Assembly: GCF_900156805.1 (NCBI RefSeq)
Contig: NZ_FTOQ01000001.1
Span: 124,001 to 188,000, forward strand
DNA: 64,000 bases
From: Roseivivax lentus
Lineage (GTDB): Bacteria; Pseudomonadota; Alphaproteobacteria; Rhodobacterales; Rhodobacteraceae
Direction: 5' to 3'
The notes below the pieces were generated by a model. That model did no database searches. It was given only the letters and a program-made list of their open reading frames with translations, and had not been told where the DNA came from. A program made the position numbers and the translations under genes. This document shows positions 9,060-20,102 of this stretch, in pieces; position 1 is the first letter of the stretch; each line of letters starts with the position of its first letter.

Positions 9060-10219
9060 GGCTGGTCGGGCAGTAGCGCGCCAACCACCGAATTGAGCAG
9101 GAGCCGGCCGCGATCCGTCGCGCCGACCTGGCCATCCCGTTCCCAGATCAACCCGTCCTCCTGCAATGCAGCCCGCGCCCTCGCGGATGCCACACGCGGA
9201 TCGAGCGCCTGCAACCGCTGGAGCAACAGGCCTTCCCGCAATCGCAGCCCCATCATCAGGCATTCGGTGGCTTGCTCGTCCCTCGGAACCGGGTTCGTGA
9301 TCCGCGTGCCGTCACCCGCCTCGGCCGCATCCAGCCACGCACCGGGATTGCGCCAGGCCTCGGTCGCGATCCGTCCATCGCCCGAGCCCAGGCGCCCATG
9401 GGCACCGGGACCGATCCCGACATAGTCGCCATAACGCCAATAAATCAGGTTGTGCCGCGATTCCGACCCGGGTTGGGCATGGTTAGAGACTTCATAGGCC
9501 GGCAAACCGGCGGCGTCGCACAGCTCCTGCGTGATCTCGTACATGTCCGCTGCGCGATCTTCGTCGGGAAGGCCGGGCAGGGCGCCCCGTCGGTCGCGTT
9601 CCCAGAACGCCGTGCCGGGCTCGATGGTCAACTGGTAGAGCGAAAGGTGATCCGCGGCCATTTCGAGGGCTTCGGACAATTCGCGGCGCCAGTCCTCCTC
9701 GCTCTGCGATTGGCGCGCATAGATCAAATCGAAACTGATCCGATGGAAGACAGACCGCGCCACGTCGAACGCCGCCTTCGCCTCGGCGACCGAATGCAAG
9801 CGCCCGAGCTGCCTCAGGTCGTGGTCGTTCAGCGCCTGAAGTCCCATGGAAATGCGGTTGACCCCGCCATCCCGAAAGCCCTCGAACCGGTTCGCCTCGA
9901 CCGAGCGGGGATTGGCTTCCAGCGTGACTTCCAGATCGTTCGCCGGCGTCCAGGCCGCGCAGGCCGCCGTTACGATATCACCCACGAGGTCCGGCGGCAT
10001 CAGGCTCGGCGTGCCGCCCCCGAAGAAGATGGACGACAGGACCCGAGGGCCGGTTTCCGCCGAGACGCGCGCGATCTCGCTCAGGAATGCACGCCGCCAC
10101 CGGGCATGATCCACCTTTCGCGTGACATGCGAATTGAAGTCGCAATAGGGGCATTTGGCCTCGCAGAACGGCCAATGCACATAGAGGCCGAAGCCTCCGG
10201 TCTGCCAGTTCTCAGCCAA
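9056..10219 (-). CDS. hemW: Radical SAM heme chaperone HemW
   Basis: HemN-like radical SAM protein of 387 residues. The cluster motif CEAKCPYC places the three [4Fe-4S] cysteines at 19, 23 and 26 right after YVHWPF, as in HemW, which is proposed to bind and deliver heme rather than oxidise coproporphyrinogen. True HemN has a longer N-terminus, so HemW is the better name; many databases call it oxygen-independent coproporphyrinogen oxidase. The start is TTG, overlapping rdgB by eight bases with GAAGGG upstream. It closes the leftward rph-rdgB-hemW operon. Confidence 0.9.
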   Translation of the reverse strand: MAENWQTGGFGLYVHWPFCEAKCPYCDFNSHVTRKVDHARWRRAFLSEIARVSAETGPRVLSSIFFGGGTPSLMPPDLVGDIVTAACAAWTPANDLEVTLEANPRSVEANRFEGFRDGGVNRISMGLQALNDHDLRQLGRLHSVAEAKAAFDVARSVFHRISFDLIYARQSQSEEDWRRELSEALEMAADHLSLYQLTIEPGTAFWERDRRGALPGLPDEDRAADMYEITQELCDAAGLPAYEVSNHAQPGSESRHNLIYWRYGDYVGIGPGAHGRLGSGDGRIATEAWRNPGAWLDAAEAGDGTRITNPVPRDEQATECLMMGLRLREGLLLQRLQALDPRVASARARAALQEDGLIWERDGQVGATDRGRLLLNSVVGALLPDQP

Positions 10220-10823
10220 AGCAGCCCTTCACCAGTAATTCGGTGGCCCGGCCCCGATGGCTGATCTTGTTCTTCTCCCAGCGATCCATCTCGCCAAAGG
10301 TGATCTCGTACCCGTCGGGCTGGAAGATCGGATCGTAGCCGTGGCCCTGATCGCCGCGCATGGGCCAGACCACCTGGCCTTCCATCACGCCGGGAAACAC
10401 CTCGTCATGTCCGTCGGGCCAGGCCAGGACAAGCGTGCAGCAAAAGCGCGCGGTCCAGGGCTGCGGGGCACCGGATGCCACGAGGCGATCATGCGCCTTG
10501 GTCATGGCCATCTCGAAATCCCGGCCATTCCCGGTCTCGGCCCAATCCGCGGTATAGACGCCGGGCGCCCCGTCCAGCGCGTCGATCTCGATACCGGAAT
10601 CGTCCGACAGGGCCGGCAGGCCGGTCGCCTTCGCCGCCGCGTGGGCCTTGATCCGCGCGTTTTCCACGAAGGTGGTCCCGGTTTCATCTGGCTCCGGAAG
10701 GTCCATTTCCGCCGCGCCCAGACAGGTCACGCCGAAAGGCTGCAGCAGGTCTGCGATCTCTTCCAGCTTGCCCGAATTATGCGTCGCGACCAAAAGCCGC
10801 GGCGCATCGAACCGCCGGGTCAC
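10212..10823 (-). CDS. rdgB: XTP/dITP pyrophosphohydrolase
   Basis: Removes inosine and xanthosine triphosphates from the nucleotide pool by hydrolysis to monophosphates. The 203-residue protein begins with the signature [10 protein letters not shown] near residues 12-21 and has the conserved [12 protein letters not shown] and SHRGRA motifs. The frame stays open upstream inside rph, but the GTG at 10823 overlaps the rph stop as GTGA and gives the family length. Pairing of rph with rdgB is common in bacteria. It overlaps hemW by eight bases. Confidence 0.95.
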   Translation of the reverse strand: MTRRFDAPRLLVATHNSGKLEEIADLLQPFGVTCLGAAEMDLPEPDETGTTFVENARIKAHAAAKATGLPALSDDSGIEIDALDGAPGVYTADWAETGNGRDFEMAMTKAHDRLVASGAPQPWTARFCCTLVLAWPDGHDEVFPGVMEGQVVWPMRGDQGHGYDPIFQPDGYEITFGEMDRWEKNKISHRGRATELLVKGCFG

Positions 10824-11533
10824 GCCACCGCTGCCTTCTGGGCCGTCACGAGCGCCGAGACGCCCTGTTCGGCGAGATCCATCAGCGTGCTCATCTGGTC
10901 GCGCGAAAAGACCGAGCCTTCCGCCGACATCTGCACTTCGATCAACTGACCGTCGCCGCGCAGGATGAAGTTGCCGTCGACACCGGCCTCGCTGTCTTCG
11001 GGATAGTCGAGGTCCAGAACGGGTTGACCCGCGTAAATCCCGCAACTCACCGCCGCCACCGGCGAAATCAGCGGATCGGAGGTCAGGTCACCGGCCTTGA
11101 TGAGCTTGTCCACCGCCAGCTTCAGCGCGACCCAGCCACCGGTGATGGCAGCACAGCGGGTGCCGCCATCGGCCTGGATCACGTCGCAATCCACGGTGAT
11201 CTGGCGCTCGCCCATGGCCACGCGATCGACGCCGGCCCGCAGCGAGCGACCGATCAGACGCTGGATTTCCACCGTGCGGCCACCCTGTTTGCCCGAGGTC
11301 GCCTCGCGCCGCATCCGCGACGAGGTGGATCGCGGCAGCATGCCGTATTCCGCCGTCACCCAGCCCAGGCCGGATCCCTTGATGAAGGGCGGCACGCGCT
11401 CCTCGACGCTTGCCGTGCACAGCACATGGGTGTCTCCCATGCGGATCAGGCAGGAGCCTTCGGCGTGTTTCGTCACGTCGGTCTCGATTGAAACCGCGCG
11501 CATTTCGCTTAAATCACGTCCGGACGGGCGCAT
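10820..11533 (-). CDS. rph: Ribonuclease PH
   Basis: Phosphorolytic 3'-exoribonuclease that trims tRNA precursors. The 237-residue protein has the normal length and family motifs: RPSGR at the N-terminus, [16 protein letters not shown], and the [11 protein letters not shown] catalytic segment. The ATG at 11533 is preceded by AAGGAG at good spacing. It is first in the leftward rph-rdgB-hemW operon and diverges from hrcA; the 112-base interval must hold promoters for both directions. Nothing is unusual. Confidence 0.96.
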   Translation of the reverse strand: MRPSGRDLSEMRAVSIETDVTKHAEGSCLIRMGDTHVLCTASVEERVPPFIKGSGLGWVTAEYGMLPRSTSSRMRREATSGKQGGRTVEIQRLIGRSLRAGVDRVAMGERQITVDCDVIQADGGTRCAAITGGWVALKLAVDKLIKAGDLTSDPLISPVAAVSCGIYAGQPVLDLDYPEDSEAGVDGNFILRGDGQLIEVQMSAEGSVFSRDQMSTLMDLAEQGVSALVTAQKAAVA

Positions 11534-11645
11534 AAATATTCTCCTTCTTTGCCGCAGGGCATACAGATAGGGGTATGGCCCCGGCAACCCCGATTGACCC
11601 CGGCCCTTTGCCCTTTTTAATGACCCCGAAACGGGGAAGGGATGC

Positions 11646-12710
11646 ATGCAGGATAGTCCGAAACTCTTCGACCAGATGAACGCCCGCTCGCGCGAGGTGT
11701 TCCAGCGCGTGGTCGAGGGATATCTCGAAAGCGGAGAGCCGATAGGCTCCCGTACCCTGACCCGGACGCTGTCGGAAAAAGTGTCCGCCGCGACGGTGCG
11801 CAACGTGATGCAGGATCTGGAATATCTCGGGCTGCTGAACGCGCCGCACGCCTCTGCGGGCCGCGTGCCCACCGAAACCGGGTTGCGGCTGTTCGTCGAC
11901 GGCCTCTTGGAGGTGCGCGATCTCGATTCCGCCGATCGCAGCAAGATCGACGCCACCCTGGGCAGCAACAGTGACGATACCGGCACGCTTCTCGACCGGG
12001 TCGGCGCGGCCCTGTCCGGGGTGACCCATGGCGCCTCGCTGGTGCTGACCCCGAAACACGAAGCGCCGATCCGGCATATCGAGTTCGTCTCGCTCGCGCA
12101 AAACCGGGCCCTCGTGGTGCTGGTCTTTGCCGACGGGCACGTGGAAAACCGGGTCTTCACGCCGCCCCCGGGCCTCACGCCCTCGGCGATGCGCGAGGCC
12201 GCGAATTTCCTCAACGCGCTGGCGGAGGGCCGCACCCTGTCCGAGATGCGCCGCGAGATGACCCACGACATCGAAACGCGCCGCCGCGAGATCGATTCGC
12301 TGGCCCATGAGCTTGTGAAGTCCGGCATCGCCGTCTGGGATGAGGAGGGCGACCGCGCGGAGCGTCTCATCGTCCGCGGCCGCGCCAATCTTCTGGGTGA
12401 AGAGGCCGATCCTGCGGATATCGACCGGATTCGCACGCTTTTCGATGACCTGGAACGCAAGCGCGACATCGCGGAATTCCTCGAACTGACCGAAGATGGC
12501 GAGGGCGTGCGCATCTTCATCGGCTCCGAGAACAAACTTTTCTCGCTTTCGGGTTCCTCTCTGGTGGTCTCTCCATATATGAACGCTGACCGAAAGATCG
12601 TTGGCGCGGTCGGGGTCATCGGACCCACGCGTCTCAATTACGGTCGGATCGTTCCGATCGTGGACTACACCGCACAGCTGGTCGGGAAATTGCTGTCCGA
12701 CCGGAAATAG
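11646..12710 (+). CDS. hrcA: Heat-inducible transcription repressor HrcA
   Basis: Repressor that in many bacteria binds CIRCE operators to control groESL or dnaK. The 354-residue protein has the N-terminal winged-helix region ([12 protein letters not shown], then [13 protein letters not shown]) and the family's C-terminal domain. It is followed after nine bases by grpE, the usual hrcA-grpE pair. I see no CIRCE-like inverted repeat (TTAGCACTC-N9-GAGTGCTAA) in the 112 bases upstream, so autoregulation through CIRCE is not supported here. dnaK-dnaJ and groESL are not in this window. Confidence 0.95.
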   Translation: MQDSPKLFDQMNARSREVFQRVVEGYLESGEPIGSRTLTRTLSEKVSAATVRNVMQDLEYLGLLNAPHASAGRVPTETGLRLFVDGLLEVRDLDSADRSKIDATLGSNSDDTGTLLDRVGAALSGVTHGASLVLTPKHEAPIRHIEFVSLAQNRALVVLVFADGHVENRVFTPPPGLTPSAMREAANFLNALAEGRTLSEMRREMTHDIETRRREIDSLAHELVKSGIAVWDEEGDRAERLIVRGRANLLGEEADPADIDRIRTLFDDLERKRDIAEFLELTEDGEGVRIFIGSENKLFSLSGSSLVVSPYMNADRKIVGAVGVIGPTRLNYGRIVPIVDYTAQLVGKLLSDRK

Positions 12711-12719
12711 AGGGAAGAT

Positions 12720-13292
12720 ATGGCAGACCCGAAGAACGACGATTTCCTCGACGACCTCGAGGCGCTGGCCGCCGAGGAAGACGCCCGCGAAGAGGCAGAG
12801 GAGCTGGAAGAGCCCAGCGAGGCCGACATGATCGCAGAGCTCGAGGCGGAGCGGGACCAGTACAAGGACCGGTTCATGCGCGCGCTGGCCGATGCGGAAA
12901 ACGCCCGCAAGCGCGCCGATCGCGACCGCAAGGAGGCGGAGAATTACGGCTCCACCCGTCTCGCCCGCGATCTCCTGCCGGTCTATGACAACCTGCAGCG
13001 CGCCCTGACCGCCGCCAACGAGGAGCAGAAGCAGATTTCCGTGGCCCTCCTCGAAGGGGTGGAGCTGACGCTGCGCGAATTGCAATCGGTGTTCAGGAAG
13101 CACGGCATCGACGTCATCAAACCCGAGGTCGGCGACCGGTTCGATCCGCAGATTCACGAGGCGATGTTCGAAGCACCCGTTCCGAACACCAAGGCGGGCG
13201 ACATCATCCAGGTCTCGGCCGAGGGCTTCATGCTCTACGACCGTCTGTTGCGGCCCGCGCAGGTCGGGGTCAGCTCGACGCCCGCCAGCTAG
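12720..13292 (+). CDS. grpE: Nucleotide exchange factor GrpE
   Basis: Promotes ADP release from DnaK. The 190-residue protein has an acidic, low-complexity N-terminus (residues 1-40, rich in E and D), a long coiled coil (about 40-90), and the C-terminal beta domain ending in the family-typical region around RPAQVGVS. It is cotranscribed with hrcA, separated by nine bases with an AGGGA ribosome site. It ends three bases before the convergent mutS stop, with no room for a separate terminator between them. Confidence 0.95.
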   Translation: MADPKNDDFLDDLEALAAEEDAREEAEELEEPSEADMIAELEAERDQYKDRFMRALADAENARKRADRDRKEAENYGSTRLARDLLPVYDNLQRALTAANEEQKQISVALLEGVELTLRELQSVFRKHGIDVIKPEVGDRFDPQIHEAMFEAPVPNTKAGDIIQVSAEGFMLYDRLLRPAQVGVSSTPAS

Positions 13293-13295
13293 AGA

Positions 13296-15938
13296 CTATT
13301 CCGGCAGAAGGCGGCGCAATTCATAAAGCGCATCGAGCGCCTCCCGGGGGCTCAGATCGTCCGGCGACAACGCGCGAAGCCGCGCCTCCACCTCGGAGGG
13401 CGCGGCTTTTTCCTTTCGCGCCGGCGCCTGCGCCGCCACCGAGAAGAGCGGCAGATCGTCGATCAGCGCCTTGGGTGACGCTTTCTCGCGTTCGCCCTTT
13501 TCCAGCGCCTCGAGCACCGATTTCGCCCGCGCGATCACCGCAGACGGCAACCCGGCCAGCTGCGCAACCTGCACACCGTAGGACCGGTCCGCGGCGCCGG
13601 GGCGCACCTCGTGCAGGAAAATGACCTCGCCGTCCCATTCCTTCACCGCGACGGTGGCATTGGCGACCCCCGGCAGTTTGCCCGCCAAGGCCGTCATCTC
13701 GTGGTAATGGGTCGCGAAAAGCCCCCGCACGCGGTTCACCTCGGCCAGATGTTCCAGCGTCGCCCAGGCGATCGACAGACCGTCATAGGTGGCTGTGCCG
13801 CGCCCGATCTCGTCGAGGATGACGAGCGCCTGCGCATCGGCCTGGTTCAGGATCGCCGCCGTCTCAACCATCTCGACCATGAAAGTGGACCGCCCGCGCG
13901 CCAGGTCGTCCGAGGCCCCGACGCGGCTGAAGATTTGGCTCACGCAGCCGATATGGGCCCGAGTGGCAGGCACGAAGGCCCCCATCTGCGCGAGGATGGC
14001 GATCAGCGCGTTCTGGCGCAGATAGGTCGATTTACCGGCCATGTTCGGGCCGGTCAGAAGCTCCAGCGCCGGCCCATCGCCCTCGGGCGACAGGCTGCAA
14101 TCATTGGCGATGAACGGCGCGCCGCCTTGGCTCCGCAGGGCGCGCTCCACCACCGGATGCCGCCCGCCCGCGATCTCGAAGGCGCGGCTGTCGTCGACGC
14201 GGGGGCGGACCCAGTCTTCCTCCCGCGCCAGCACGGCCATGCCTTGCGCCAGATCGAACTCCGCAAGCCCGAGCGCCAGCGCGGACAACGCCGGCGCTTC
14301 CGCGAGAATCGCCGCTTTCAGGGTGTCATAGAGCCGCTTTTCGATCTCCAGCGCGCGCCCGCCCGCATTCAGGATGCGGGTTTCGAGATCGGACAGATCG
14401 ACCGTGGTGAACCGCACCTGGTTCGCGGTCGTCTGGCGGTGGATGAAGGTCTCGGAATGCGGCGGCGCCATCATCTTGGCGGCGTGAGTGGCGGTCGTCT
14501 CGATGAAATAGCCCAGCACGTTGTTGTGCTTGATCTTCAGCGAGGTGATGCCCGTGCGCTGGGCGTAGTCCGCCTGCAGACCCGCGATCACGCCGCGACC
14601 CTCGTCGCGCAGGATGCGGGCCTCGTCGAGATCGGGATTGAAGCCTTCTGCGATGAACCCGCCATCCCGCGCCAGAAGCGGCGGCTCGGCGACCAGCGCC
14701 TCGTCGAGAAGGCCGAGAAGCTCCGATTGCCCGGTCAGCGCCGCCCGAGCCTCGGCCAGGAGGTCGGGCAGGGTGGTGCCTTCCAGCACGTCCGACAGTG
14801 CCTCGGCCTGTGTCAGCGCATTGCGCACCGCCGCAAGGTCCCGCGGTCCGCCCCGATCCAGCGCCAGACGCGACAGCGCGCGGTCGATATCCGGCACCTT
14901 GCGCAGGCTTTCGCGCAGGGACAGAGCGGCATTCTGCGCCTCGATGCACCATTCCACCGCGTCGTGACGAGCGGCGATATCGCCGAGGTCCCGGCTGGGC
15001 GAGGATAGCCGCCGCTCCAGGAGCCGCGCCCCGGCCGCCGTTGCCGTCCGGTCGATGACCGACAGCAGAGAGCCCGCGCGGGTGCCATCCGCGCCGCGCG
15101 TCAGCTCCAAGTTGGTGCGCGTCGCCGCATCGATCTGCAGCAGCCGCGACACGTTATCCTGTCGCGGCGGTCTGAGCAGGGGGAGTTTTCCCTTCTGCGT
15201 GATCTCCAGGTAATCGACCAGCGCGCCCATGGCCGACCGTTCGGCGCGGCTGAAATCGCCGAACGGCTCCAGCGAGGCGGTCTTGAACAACGTGGTCAGC
15301 CGCGCCTCCGCCGCATCGGAGGCGAAGGAGCCGCGGGACAGAATCGTCGGCTCGATCCCCAGATCCGCAAGCACCGGCCGCATCGCCGCATCGCTGGCCT
15401 CGGAGATCAGAACCTCTGCCGGCGCCAGCCGCGCAAGCTCCGCCCCGATACGCGACGCAGGCAGGGGCATCACGTGAAACGCGCCCGTGGAGATATCGGC
15501 CCAGGCCAGCGCATATGTGTCTCTGACCTGGCCCAAAGCGGCCAGGTAATTGTGCCGCCGGGCTTCCAGCAGGCTTTCCTCGGTCAAGGTGCCGGGCGTC
15601 ACGAGGCGCACAACCTCGCGCTTCACGACCGATTTCGACCCGCGTTTCTTGGCCTCGGCGGGGCTTTCCATCTGCTCGCAGACCGCGACGCGAAACCCCT
15701 TGCGTATGAGCGTCAGAAGATACCCTTCGGCGGCATGCACCGGCACGCCGCACATGGGAATGTCATCGCCGTCATGCTTGCCACGCTTCGTCAGCGCGAT
15801 ATCCAGCGCCTCGGCGGCCGCCGCGGCATCGTCGAAGAAGAGCTCGTAGAAATCGCCCATCCGGTAGAACAGAAGGGCCTCCGGATGACCGGCCTTGATC
15901 TCGAGATATTGCGCCATCATCGGCGTCACGGCATTCAT
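13296..15938 (-). CDS. mutS: DNA mismatch repair protein MutS
   Basis: Recognises mismatches and small loops and recruits MutL. The 880-residue protein has the mismatch-contact segment with the Phe-x-Glu equivalent near [13 protein letters not shown] (about residues 23-35), connector and lever domains, Walker [10 protein letters not shown] near 628-636, and [12 protein letters not shown] for Walker B and the D-loop. The frame is open 25 codons further upstream, but the ATG at 15938 gives the standard N-terminus [11 protein letters not shown]. It is monocistronic in this window, divergent from maeB and convergent with grpE. Confidence 0.96.
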   Translation of the reverse strand: MNAVTPMMAQYLEIKAGHPEALLFYRMGDFYELFFDDAAAAAEALDIALTKRGKHDGDDIPMCGVPVHAAEGYLLTLIRKGFRVAVCEQMESPAEAKKRGSKSVVKREVVRLVTPGTLTEESLLEARRHNYLAALGQVRDTYALAWADISTGAFHVMPLPASRIGAELARLAPAEVLISEASDAAMRPVLADLGIEPTILSRGSFASDAAEARLTTLFKTASLEPFGDFSRAERSAMGALVDYLEITQKGKLPLLRPPRQDNVSRLLQIDAATRTNLELTRGADGTRAGSLLSVIDRTATAAGARLLERRLSSPSRDLGDIAARHDAVEWCIEAQNAALSLRESLRKVPDIDRALSRLALDRGGPRDLAAVRNALTQAEALSDVLEGTTLPDLLAEARAALTGQSELLGLLDEALVAEPPLLARDGGFIAEGFNPDLDEARILRDEGRGVIAGLQADYAQRTGITSLKIKHNNVLGYFIETTATHAAKMMAPPHSETFIHRQTTANQVRFTTVDLSDLETRILNAGGRALEIEKRLYDTLKAAILAEAPALSALALGLAEFDLAQGMAVLAREEDWVRPRVDDSRAFEIAGGRHPVVERALRSQGGAPFIANDCSLSPEGDGPALELLTGPNMAGKSTYLRQNALIAILAQMGAFVPATRAHIGCVSQIFSRVGASDDLARGRSTFMVEMVETAAILNQADAQALVILDEIGRGTATYDGLSIAWATLEHLAEVNRVRGLFATHYHEMTALAGKLPGVANATVAVKEWDGEVIFLHEVRPGAADRSYGVQVAQLAGLPSAVIARAKSVLEALEKGEREKASPKALIDDLPLFSVAAQAPARKEKAAPSEVEARLRALSPDDLSPREALDALYELRRLLPE

Positions 15939-16100
15939 GCGACCCCCATCGGCTCGTGTCCTGCGCGACCCTACAAATGCCCGACGCGCTCCGAAACCCG
16001 GAAAACCGCGCACGGGGCGTAACCCCGCCTGATAGCGCTATCGCGGTTGAGGAGCGCCGGACCCTCCGCTAAGCCGGTTCGGCATATCTGGGAGGATCGC

Positions 16101-18356
16101 ATGGCACGGCAGAAATATACCCGCGAAGAGGCGCTTGCCTTCCATCTGGAACCGACGCCCGGCAAGTGGGAAGTGCAGGCCACCGTGCCGATGACCACCC
16201 AGAGGGATCTGTCGCTGGCCTATTCGCCCGGCGTCGCCGTGCCCTGCGAGGAAATCGCGCAGAACCCCGAACTGGCCTACGATTACACGAACAAGGGCAA
16301 CCTCGTTGCGGTGATCTCGAACGGCACCGCGGTTCTGGGCCTCGGCAATCTCGGCGCGCTCGGCTCGAAGCCAGTGATGGAGGGCAAGTCGGTGCTGTTC
16401 AAGCGCTTCGCCGACGTGAACTCCATCGATATCGAGCTCGATACCGAGGATCCGGACGCCTTCTGCCAGGCGGTCAAGCTGATGGGGCCGACCTTTGGCG
16501 GCATCAACCTCGAGGACATCAAGGCGCCGGAATGTTTCATGATCGAGCAGCGTCTCAAGGAAGAGATGGACATCCCGGTCTTCCATGACGATCAGCACGG
16601 CACGGCGGTGATCTGTGCCGCGGGGCTGATCAACGCGCTGCATATCTCGGGCAAGAAGATCGAGGATGTGAAGATCGTCCTGAACGGGGCGGGCGCGGCC
16701 GGCATCGCCTGTATCGAGCTTCTGAAAAGCATGGGTGCGCGGCACGACAATTGCGTCGTCTGCGACACCAAGGGGGTGATCTACCAGGGCCGGACCGAGG
16801 GCATGAACCAGTGGAAATCGGCCCACGCGATCCAGACCGAGGCGCGGTCGCTGGAGGAGGCGATGGTGGATGCCGATGTCTTCCTCGGCGTCTCCGTCAA
16901 GGGCGCCGTGACGGAGGAGATGGTCCAGTCCATGGCAGACAACCCGGTGATCTTCGCCATGGCCAACCCCGATCCCGAGATCACGCCGGAAGCCGCGCAC
17001 GAGGTGCGCATGGATGCCATCGTCGCCACGGGGCGTTCGGATTATCCCAACCAGGTCAACAACGTGCTGGGTTTTCCCTATCTCTTCCGCGGCGCGCTCG
17101 ACATCAATGCGCGCGCGATCAACGACGAGATGAAGATCGCCTGCGCCGAGGCGCTGGCGGCACTGGCGCGCGAGGACGTGCCGGACGAGGTCGCGGTCGC
17201 CTATGGCAAGACGCTGCGCTTCGGACGCGACTACATCATCCCGACGCCGTTCGATCCGCGGCTGATCTACCGCATTCCCCCGGCGGTCGCGAAGGCCGGG
17301 ATGGATACCGGCGCGGCGCGGCGGCCCATCGTCGACATGGAGGCCTACGAGGTCTCGCTGAAGACCCGGCTCGATCCGACCGCGTCGATCCTGCAGGGGA
17401 TCAATGCGCGGGCCCGGGCCGCGCAGGCCCGCATGATCTTCGCCGAAGGGGACGACCCTCGCGTGTTGCGGGCCGCCGTCAGCTATCAGCGTTCGGGCTT
17501 CGGCAAGGCGCTGGTCGTGGGACGGGAACCGGATGTCAAAGCCAAGCTCGAAGCCGCCGGCATGGCCGATGCGGTACGCGAGATCGAGGTGGTGAACGCG
17601 GCCAACACCCAGCATCTCGAAACCTACAAGCAGTTCCTCTACGCCCGGAACCAGCGCAAGGGCATGGACCGGCAGGATGTGCATCGGCTTGCGGCGCGCG
17701 ACCGGCACGTCTTTGCGGCGCTCATGCTGGCGCATGGCCATGGCGACGGGCTGGTGACCGGCGCGACCCGCAAATCGGCGCATGTGATGGAGCGGATCAA
17801 CACTGTCTTCGATGCCCAGGCCAAGCAGGGGGCGGCCGGGGTCACGGCGCTCTTGCACAAGGGGCGGATCGTGCTCATTGGCGACACGCTGGTGCATGAA
17901 TGGCCCGACGAGCATGACCTTGCCGATATCGCGGAGCGTGCAGCGGGCGTGGCCCGGCATCTGGGCCTCGAGCCGCGGGTCGCCTTCGTCTCCTTCTCGA
18001 CCTTCGGCTACCCGGTGTCGGAGCGGGCGGAGAAGATGCATCTCGCGCCCGACGTGCTGGACGCGCGGGGCGTGAATTTCGAGTACGAAGGCGAGATGAC
18101 CGTCGATGTCGCGCTCAACCCGCGGGCGCAGGACACCTATCCGTTCCAGCGGCTGACCGGTCCCGCGAACATCCTGATCGTGCCTGCGCGGCATTCGGCC
18201 TCGATCTCCACGAAGCTGATGCAGGAAATGGCGGGTGCGACGGTGATCGGTCCGATCCTTGCGGGTGTCGACAAGTCGATCCAGATCTGCTCGTCAGCCT
18301 CTACGGCGAACGATATCATGAACATGGCGGTGCTTGCGGCCTGCAAGGTGGGCTGA
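16101..18356 (+). CDS. maeB: NADP-dependent malic enzyme with C-terminal phosphotransacetylase-like domain
   Basis: Oxidatively decarboxylates malate to pyruvate, supplying NADPH and gluconeogenic carbon. The 751-residue protein is of the two-domain MaeB type: the malic enzyme part (about 1-430, with SLAYSPGVAVPC and the FHDDQHGTA motif) and a phosphotransacetylase-like part (about 430-751), which in known homologues is regulatory rather than catalytic. The ATG at 16101 has GGGAGGA nine bases upstream. It diverges from mutS across a 162-base interval with no evident structure. No truncation or frameshift is visible. Confidence 0.94.
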   Translation: MARQKYTREEALAFHLEPTPGKWEVQATVPMTTQRDLSLAYSPGVAVPCEEIAQNPELAYDYTNKGNLVAVISNGTAVLGLGNLGALGSKPVMEGKSVLFKRFADVNSIDIELDTEDPDAFCQAVKLMGPTFGGINLEDIKAPECFMIEQRLKEEMDIPVFHDDQHGTAVICAAGLINALHISGKKIEDVKIVLNGAGAAGIACIELLKSMGARHDNCVVCDTKGVIYQGRTEGMNQWKSAHAIQTEARSLEEAMVDADVFLGVSVKGAVTEEMVQSMADNPVIFAMANPDPEITPEAAHEVRMDAIVATGRSDYPNQVNNVLGFPYLFRGALDINARAINDEMKIACAEALAALAREDVPDEVAVAYGKTLRFGRDYIIPTPFDPRLIYRIPPAVAKAGMDTGAARRPIVDMEAYEVSLKTRLDPTASILQGINARARAAQARMIFAEGDDPRVLRAAVSYQRSGFGKALVVGREPDVKAKLEAAGMADAVREIEVVNAANTQHLETYKQFLYARNQRKGMDRQDVHRLAARDRHVFAALMLAHGHGDGLVTGATRKSAHVMERINTVFDAQAKQGAAGVTALLHKGRIVLIGDTLVHEWPDEHDLADIAERAAGVARHLGLEPRVAFVSFSTFGYPVSERAEKMHLAPDVLDARGVNFEYEGEMTVDVALNPRAQDTYPFQRLTGPANILIVPARHSASISTKLMQEMAGATVIGPILAGVDKSIQICSSASTANDIMNMAVLAACKVG

Positions 18357-18411
18357 GGCACGTGGGCGTCTTTCGTGAATTCGAAAGGCGCCGGGACAGG
18401 AGCGGGCGGCG

Positions 18412-19293
18412 ATGACGATCTGGAATCTCGGCTCTATCAATGCCGATTACGTCTATCGCGTGCCGCATCTGCCGCGCCCGGGCGAGACGCTGCCCGCAAG
18501 CGCCTATAGCCGCGGTCTGGGCGGGAAGGGCGCGAACATGTCCGTCGCGGCGGCGCGGGCAGGCGCGCGGGTCGCGCATCTGGGGGCCGTCGGGCATGAC
18601 GGCGGCTGGATGATCGAACGGTTGATGGAATACGGTGTCGACACCCGTGCCATCGACCGGGTCGGGGAGGCATCGGGCCATGCGATCATCGCCGTCGCCG
18701 AGGATGGCGAGAACCAGATCCTGCTATATCCCGGCGCAAATCACGCGATTTCCGAGACGCGGCTCGCGGATCGGTTGGCCGAGGCCGGGGCTTCCGACCT
18801 GTTCCTGTTCCAGAACGAGACCAATGCGCAGGCGAGGGGCGCCGCACTGGCCTCGGCGCAGGGTTTGCGGGTGGTCTATGCCGCGGCGCCCTTCGATGCG
18901 GATGCGGTGTCGGCGGTTCTGCCGCTTCTCGACCTTCTGATCCTGAACGCGGTCGAGGCGCAGCAATTGCAGGCGGCGACCGGGCTCGCACCCGGTGCGC
19001 TGCCGGTCCGCGACGTCATCGTGACAAAAGGCGCGGAAGGCGCCACCTGGTTCGAGACCGACAGCGGCGACGCGACCGACATTCCGGCGGTTCCGTCCGA
19101 TCCCGTGGATACGACCGGTGCGGGCGACACCTTCACCGGCTATCTCGTCGCGGGGCTCGACCGGGGGTTCACCCTGCGCCAATCGCTCGATCTGGCGGCC
19201 AAGGCCGCGGCGATCATGGTCACGCGGGTCGGAACGGCGGATGTCATCCCCGATCTGAAAGATGTCGAGGAGCGGTTCGGCCCGAAGGCCTAG
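18412..19293 (+). CDS. PfkB-family carbohydrate kinase, ribokinase-like
   Basis: A 293-residue sugar kinase of the PfkB fold. It has the glycine-rich substrate motif GGKGANMSVAAARAG near residues 38-52 and the C-terminal signature DTTGAGDTFTGYLVAG near 232-247, whose Asp is the catalytic base. The pattern is closest to ribokinase, but the substrate cannot be assigned with certainty because no sugar transporter or catabolic gene is adjacent. It follows maeB after 55 bases. Its stop overlaps the convergent msrA stop. Confidence 0.85.
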   Translation: MTIWNLGSINADYVYRVPHLPRPGETLPASAYSRGLGGKGANMSVAAARAGARVAHLGAVGHDGGWMIERLMEYGVDTRAIDRVGEASGHAIIAVAEDGENQILLYPGANHAISETRLADRLAEAGASDLFLFQNETNAQARGAALASAQGLRVVYAAAPFDADAVSAVLPLLDLLILNAVEAQQLQAATGLAPGALPVRDVIVTKGAEGATWFETDSGDATDIPAVPSDPVDTTGAGDTFTGYLVAGLDRGFTLRQSLDLAAKAAAIMVTRVGTADVIPDLKDVEERFGPKA

Positions 19294-19925
19294 CCGCCGA
19301 CGAAGGGCGCGTCGTCTCCCCAGATTTGTCGCACGCGCTGATCGCGGCGGCAGCCTTCCCGGTAGCGTGCATATGCATCGGCGCGGTCGATATAGCCGAA
19401 GCGGGTCAGCGTCTTCTCGGTGCTCTTGTAGTAATCCTGATGGAAATCTTCCGCCTCGTAGAAGCGTTTGGCGTCGAGAATCGGCACTGCCACGGCCCGA
19501 CCGAGGGCCTTTTCCGCGCGCGCCTTGGCGGCTTCGGCATCGGCGCGTTCGGCGGCCCCGTCCACGAAGATCGCCGGGCGATAGGACGCGCCGCGATCGC
19601 AGAACTGCCCGCCATCGTCGAACGGGTCGATCGACCGGAAGAACAGGTCGTAGAGCCGCCCGCGGGAGACGGTATCGGGATCGTAGGTGATCTCCACCAC
19701 CTCGTAATGCCCGGTATTGCCGCCCGTGACCTGTTTGTAGGTCGGATTGCGCGTGGTGCCGCCGGTATAGCCCGACACGGCTTCGGACACGCCTTTGACC
19801 TTCTCGAAATCGGCCTCAACGCACCAGAAACAGCCGCCCGCGACGGTGATCTCGGCGGCTTTGGCAAGGGAGGCGGGGAAGGTCAGGCTCAGGGCGACAA
19901 GTGCGGTCTGGATGACGTGTTTCAT
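19290..19925 (-). CDS. msrA: Peptide methionine-(S)-S-oxide reductase, exported
   Basis: Repairs oxidised methionine in proteins. The catalytic motif GGCFWC puts the active cysteine at residue 32, preceded by a hydrophobic signal peptide (about 1-24, ending AKAA), so the enzyme is predicted to act in the periplasm. GYTGG and the GHYEVVEI segment are family marks. The protein is 211 residues, and GGAGG sits upstream of the ATG. No msrB or membrane electron donor is adjacent, so how the periplasmic enzyme is re-reduced is not shown here. It converges with the PfkB kinase gene. Confidence 0.94.
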   Translation of the reverse strand: MKHVIQTALVALSLTFPASLAKAAEITVAGGCFWCVEADFEKVKGVSEAVSGYTGGTTRNPTYKQVTGGNTGHYEVVEITYDPDTVSRGRLYDLFFRSIDPFDDGGQFCDRGASYRPAIFVDGAAERADAEAAKARAEKALGRAVAVPILDAKRFYEAEDFHQDYYKSTEKTLTRFGYIDRADAYARYREGCRRDQRVRQIWGDDAPFVGG

Positions 19926-20102
19926 GGGGCTCCTCCGGATTGCTGCGGCCAGTGTCCCTGACGACGGGCTTGTCGGCAAAAGGGAAAGCCGCCTCTCACG
20001 ACAAACTGAACGGGGCGGAGGCGGGCGTGTTCCAAGCGCTTCATGCTTTCTTTGTGCGGGCCGGGACCTTAGGAACGGAGAGGACAGACAGGAAGGGGTA
20101 TC

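Noticed and set aside
11534-11645. CIRCE operator expected upstream of hrcA
   Set aside because: No TTAGCACTC-N9-GAGTGCTAA or near match was found in the interval.
13611-15008. Long open frame antisense to mutS
   Set aside because: Composition-driven shadow of mutS with no start signal or motif.
15465-15480. A third, degenerate parS-like sequence (TCACGTGAAAC half) inside mutS
   Set aside because: Only one half of the palindrome is intact (12 of 16 bases); ParB normally needs a near-perfect site, and it is fully explained as mutS coding sequence.
16038-18194. Very long open frame on the strand opposite maeB
   Set aside because: High-GC coding sequence commonly leaves the antisense frame open; it shows no recognisable domains, while the sense frame is a clear malic enzyme.
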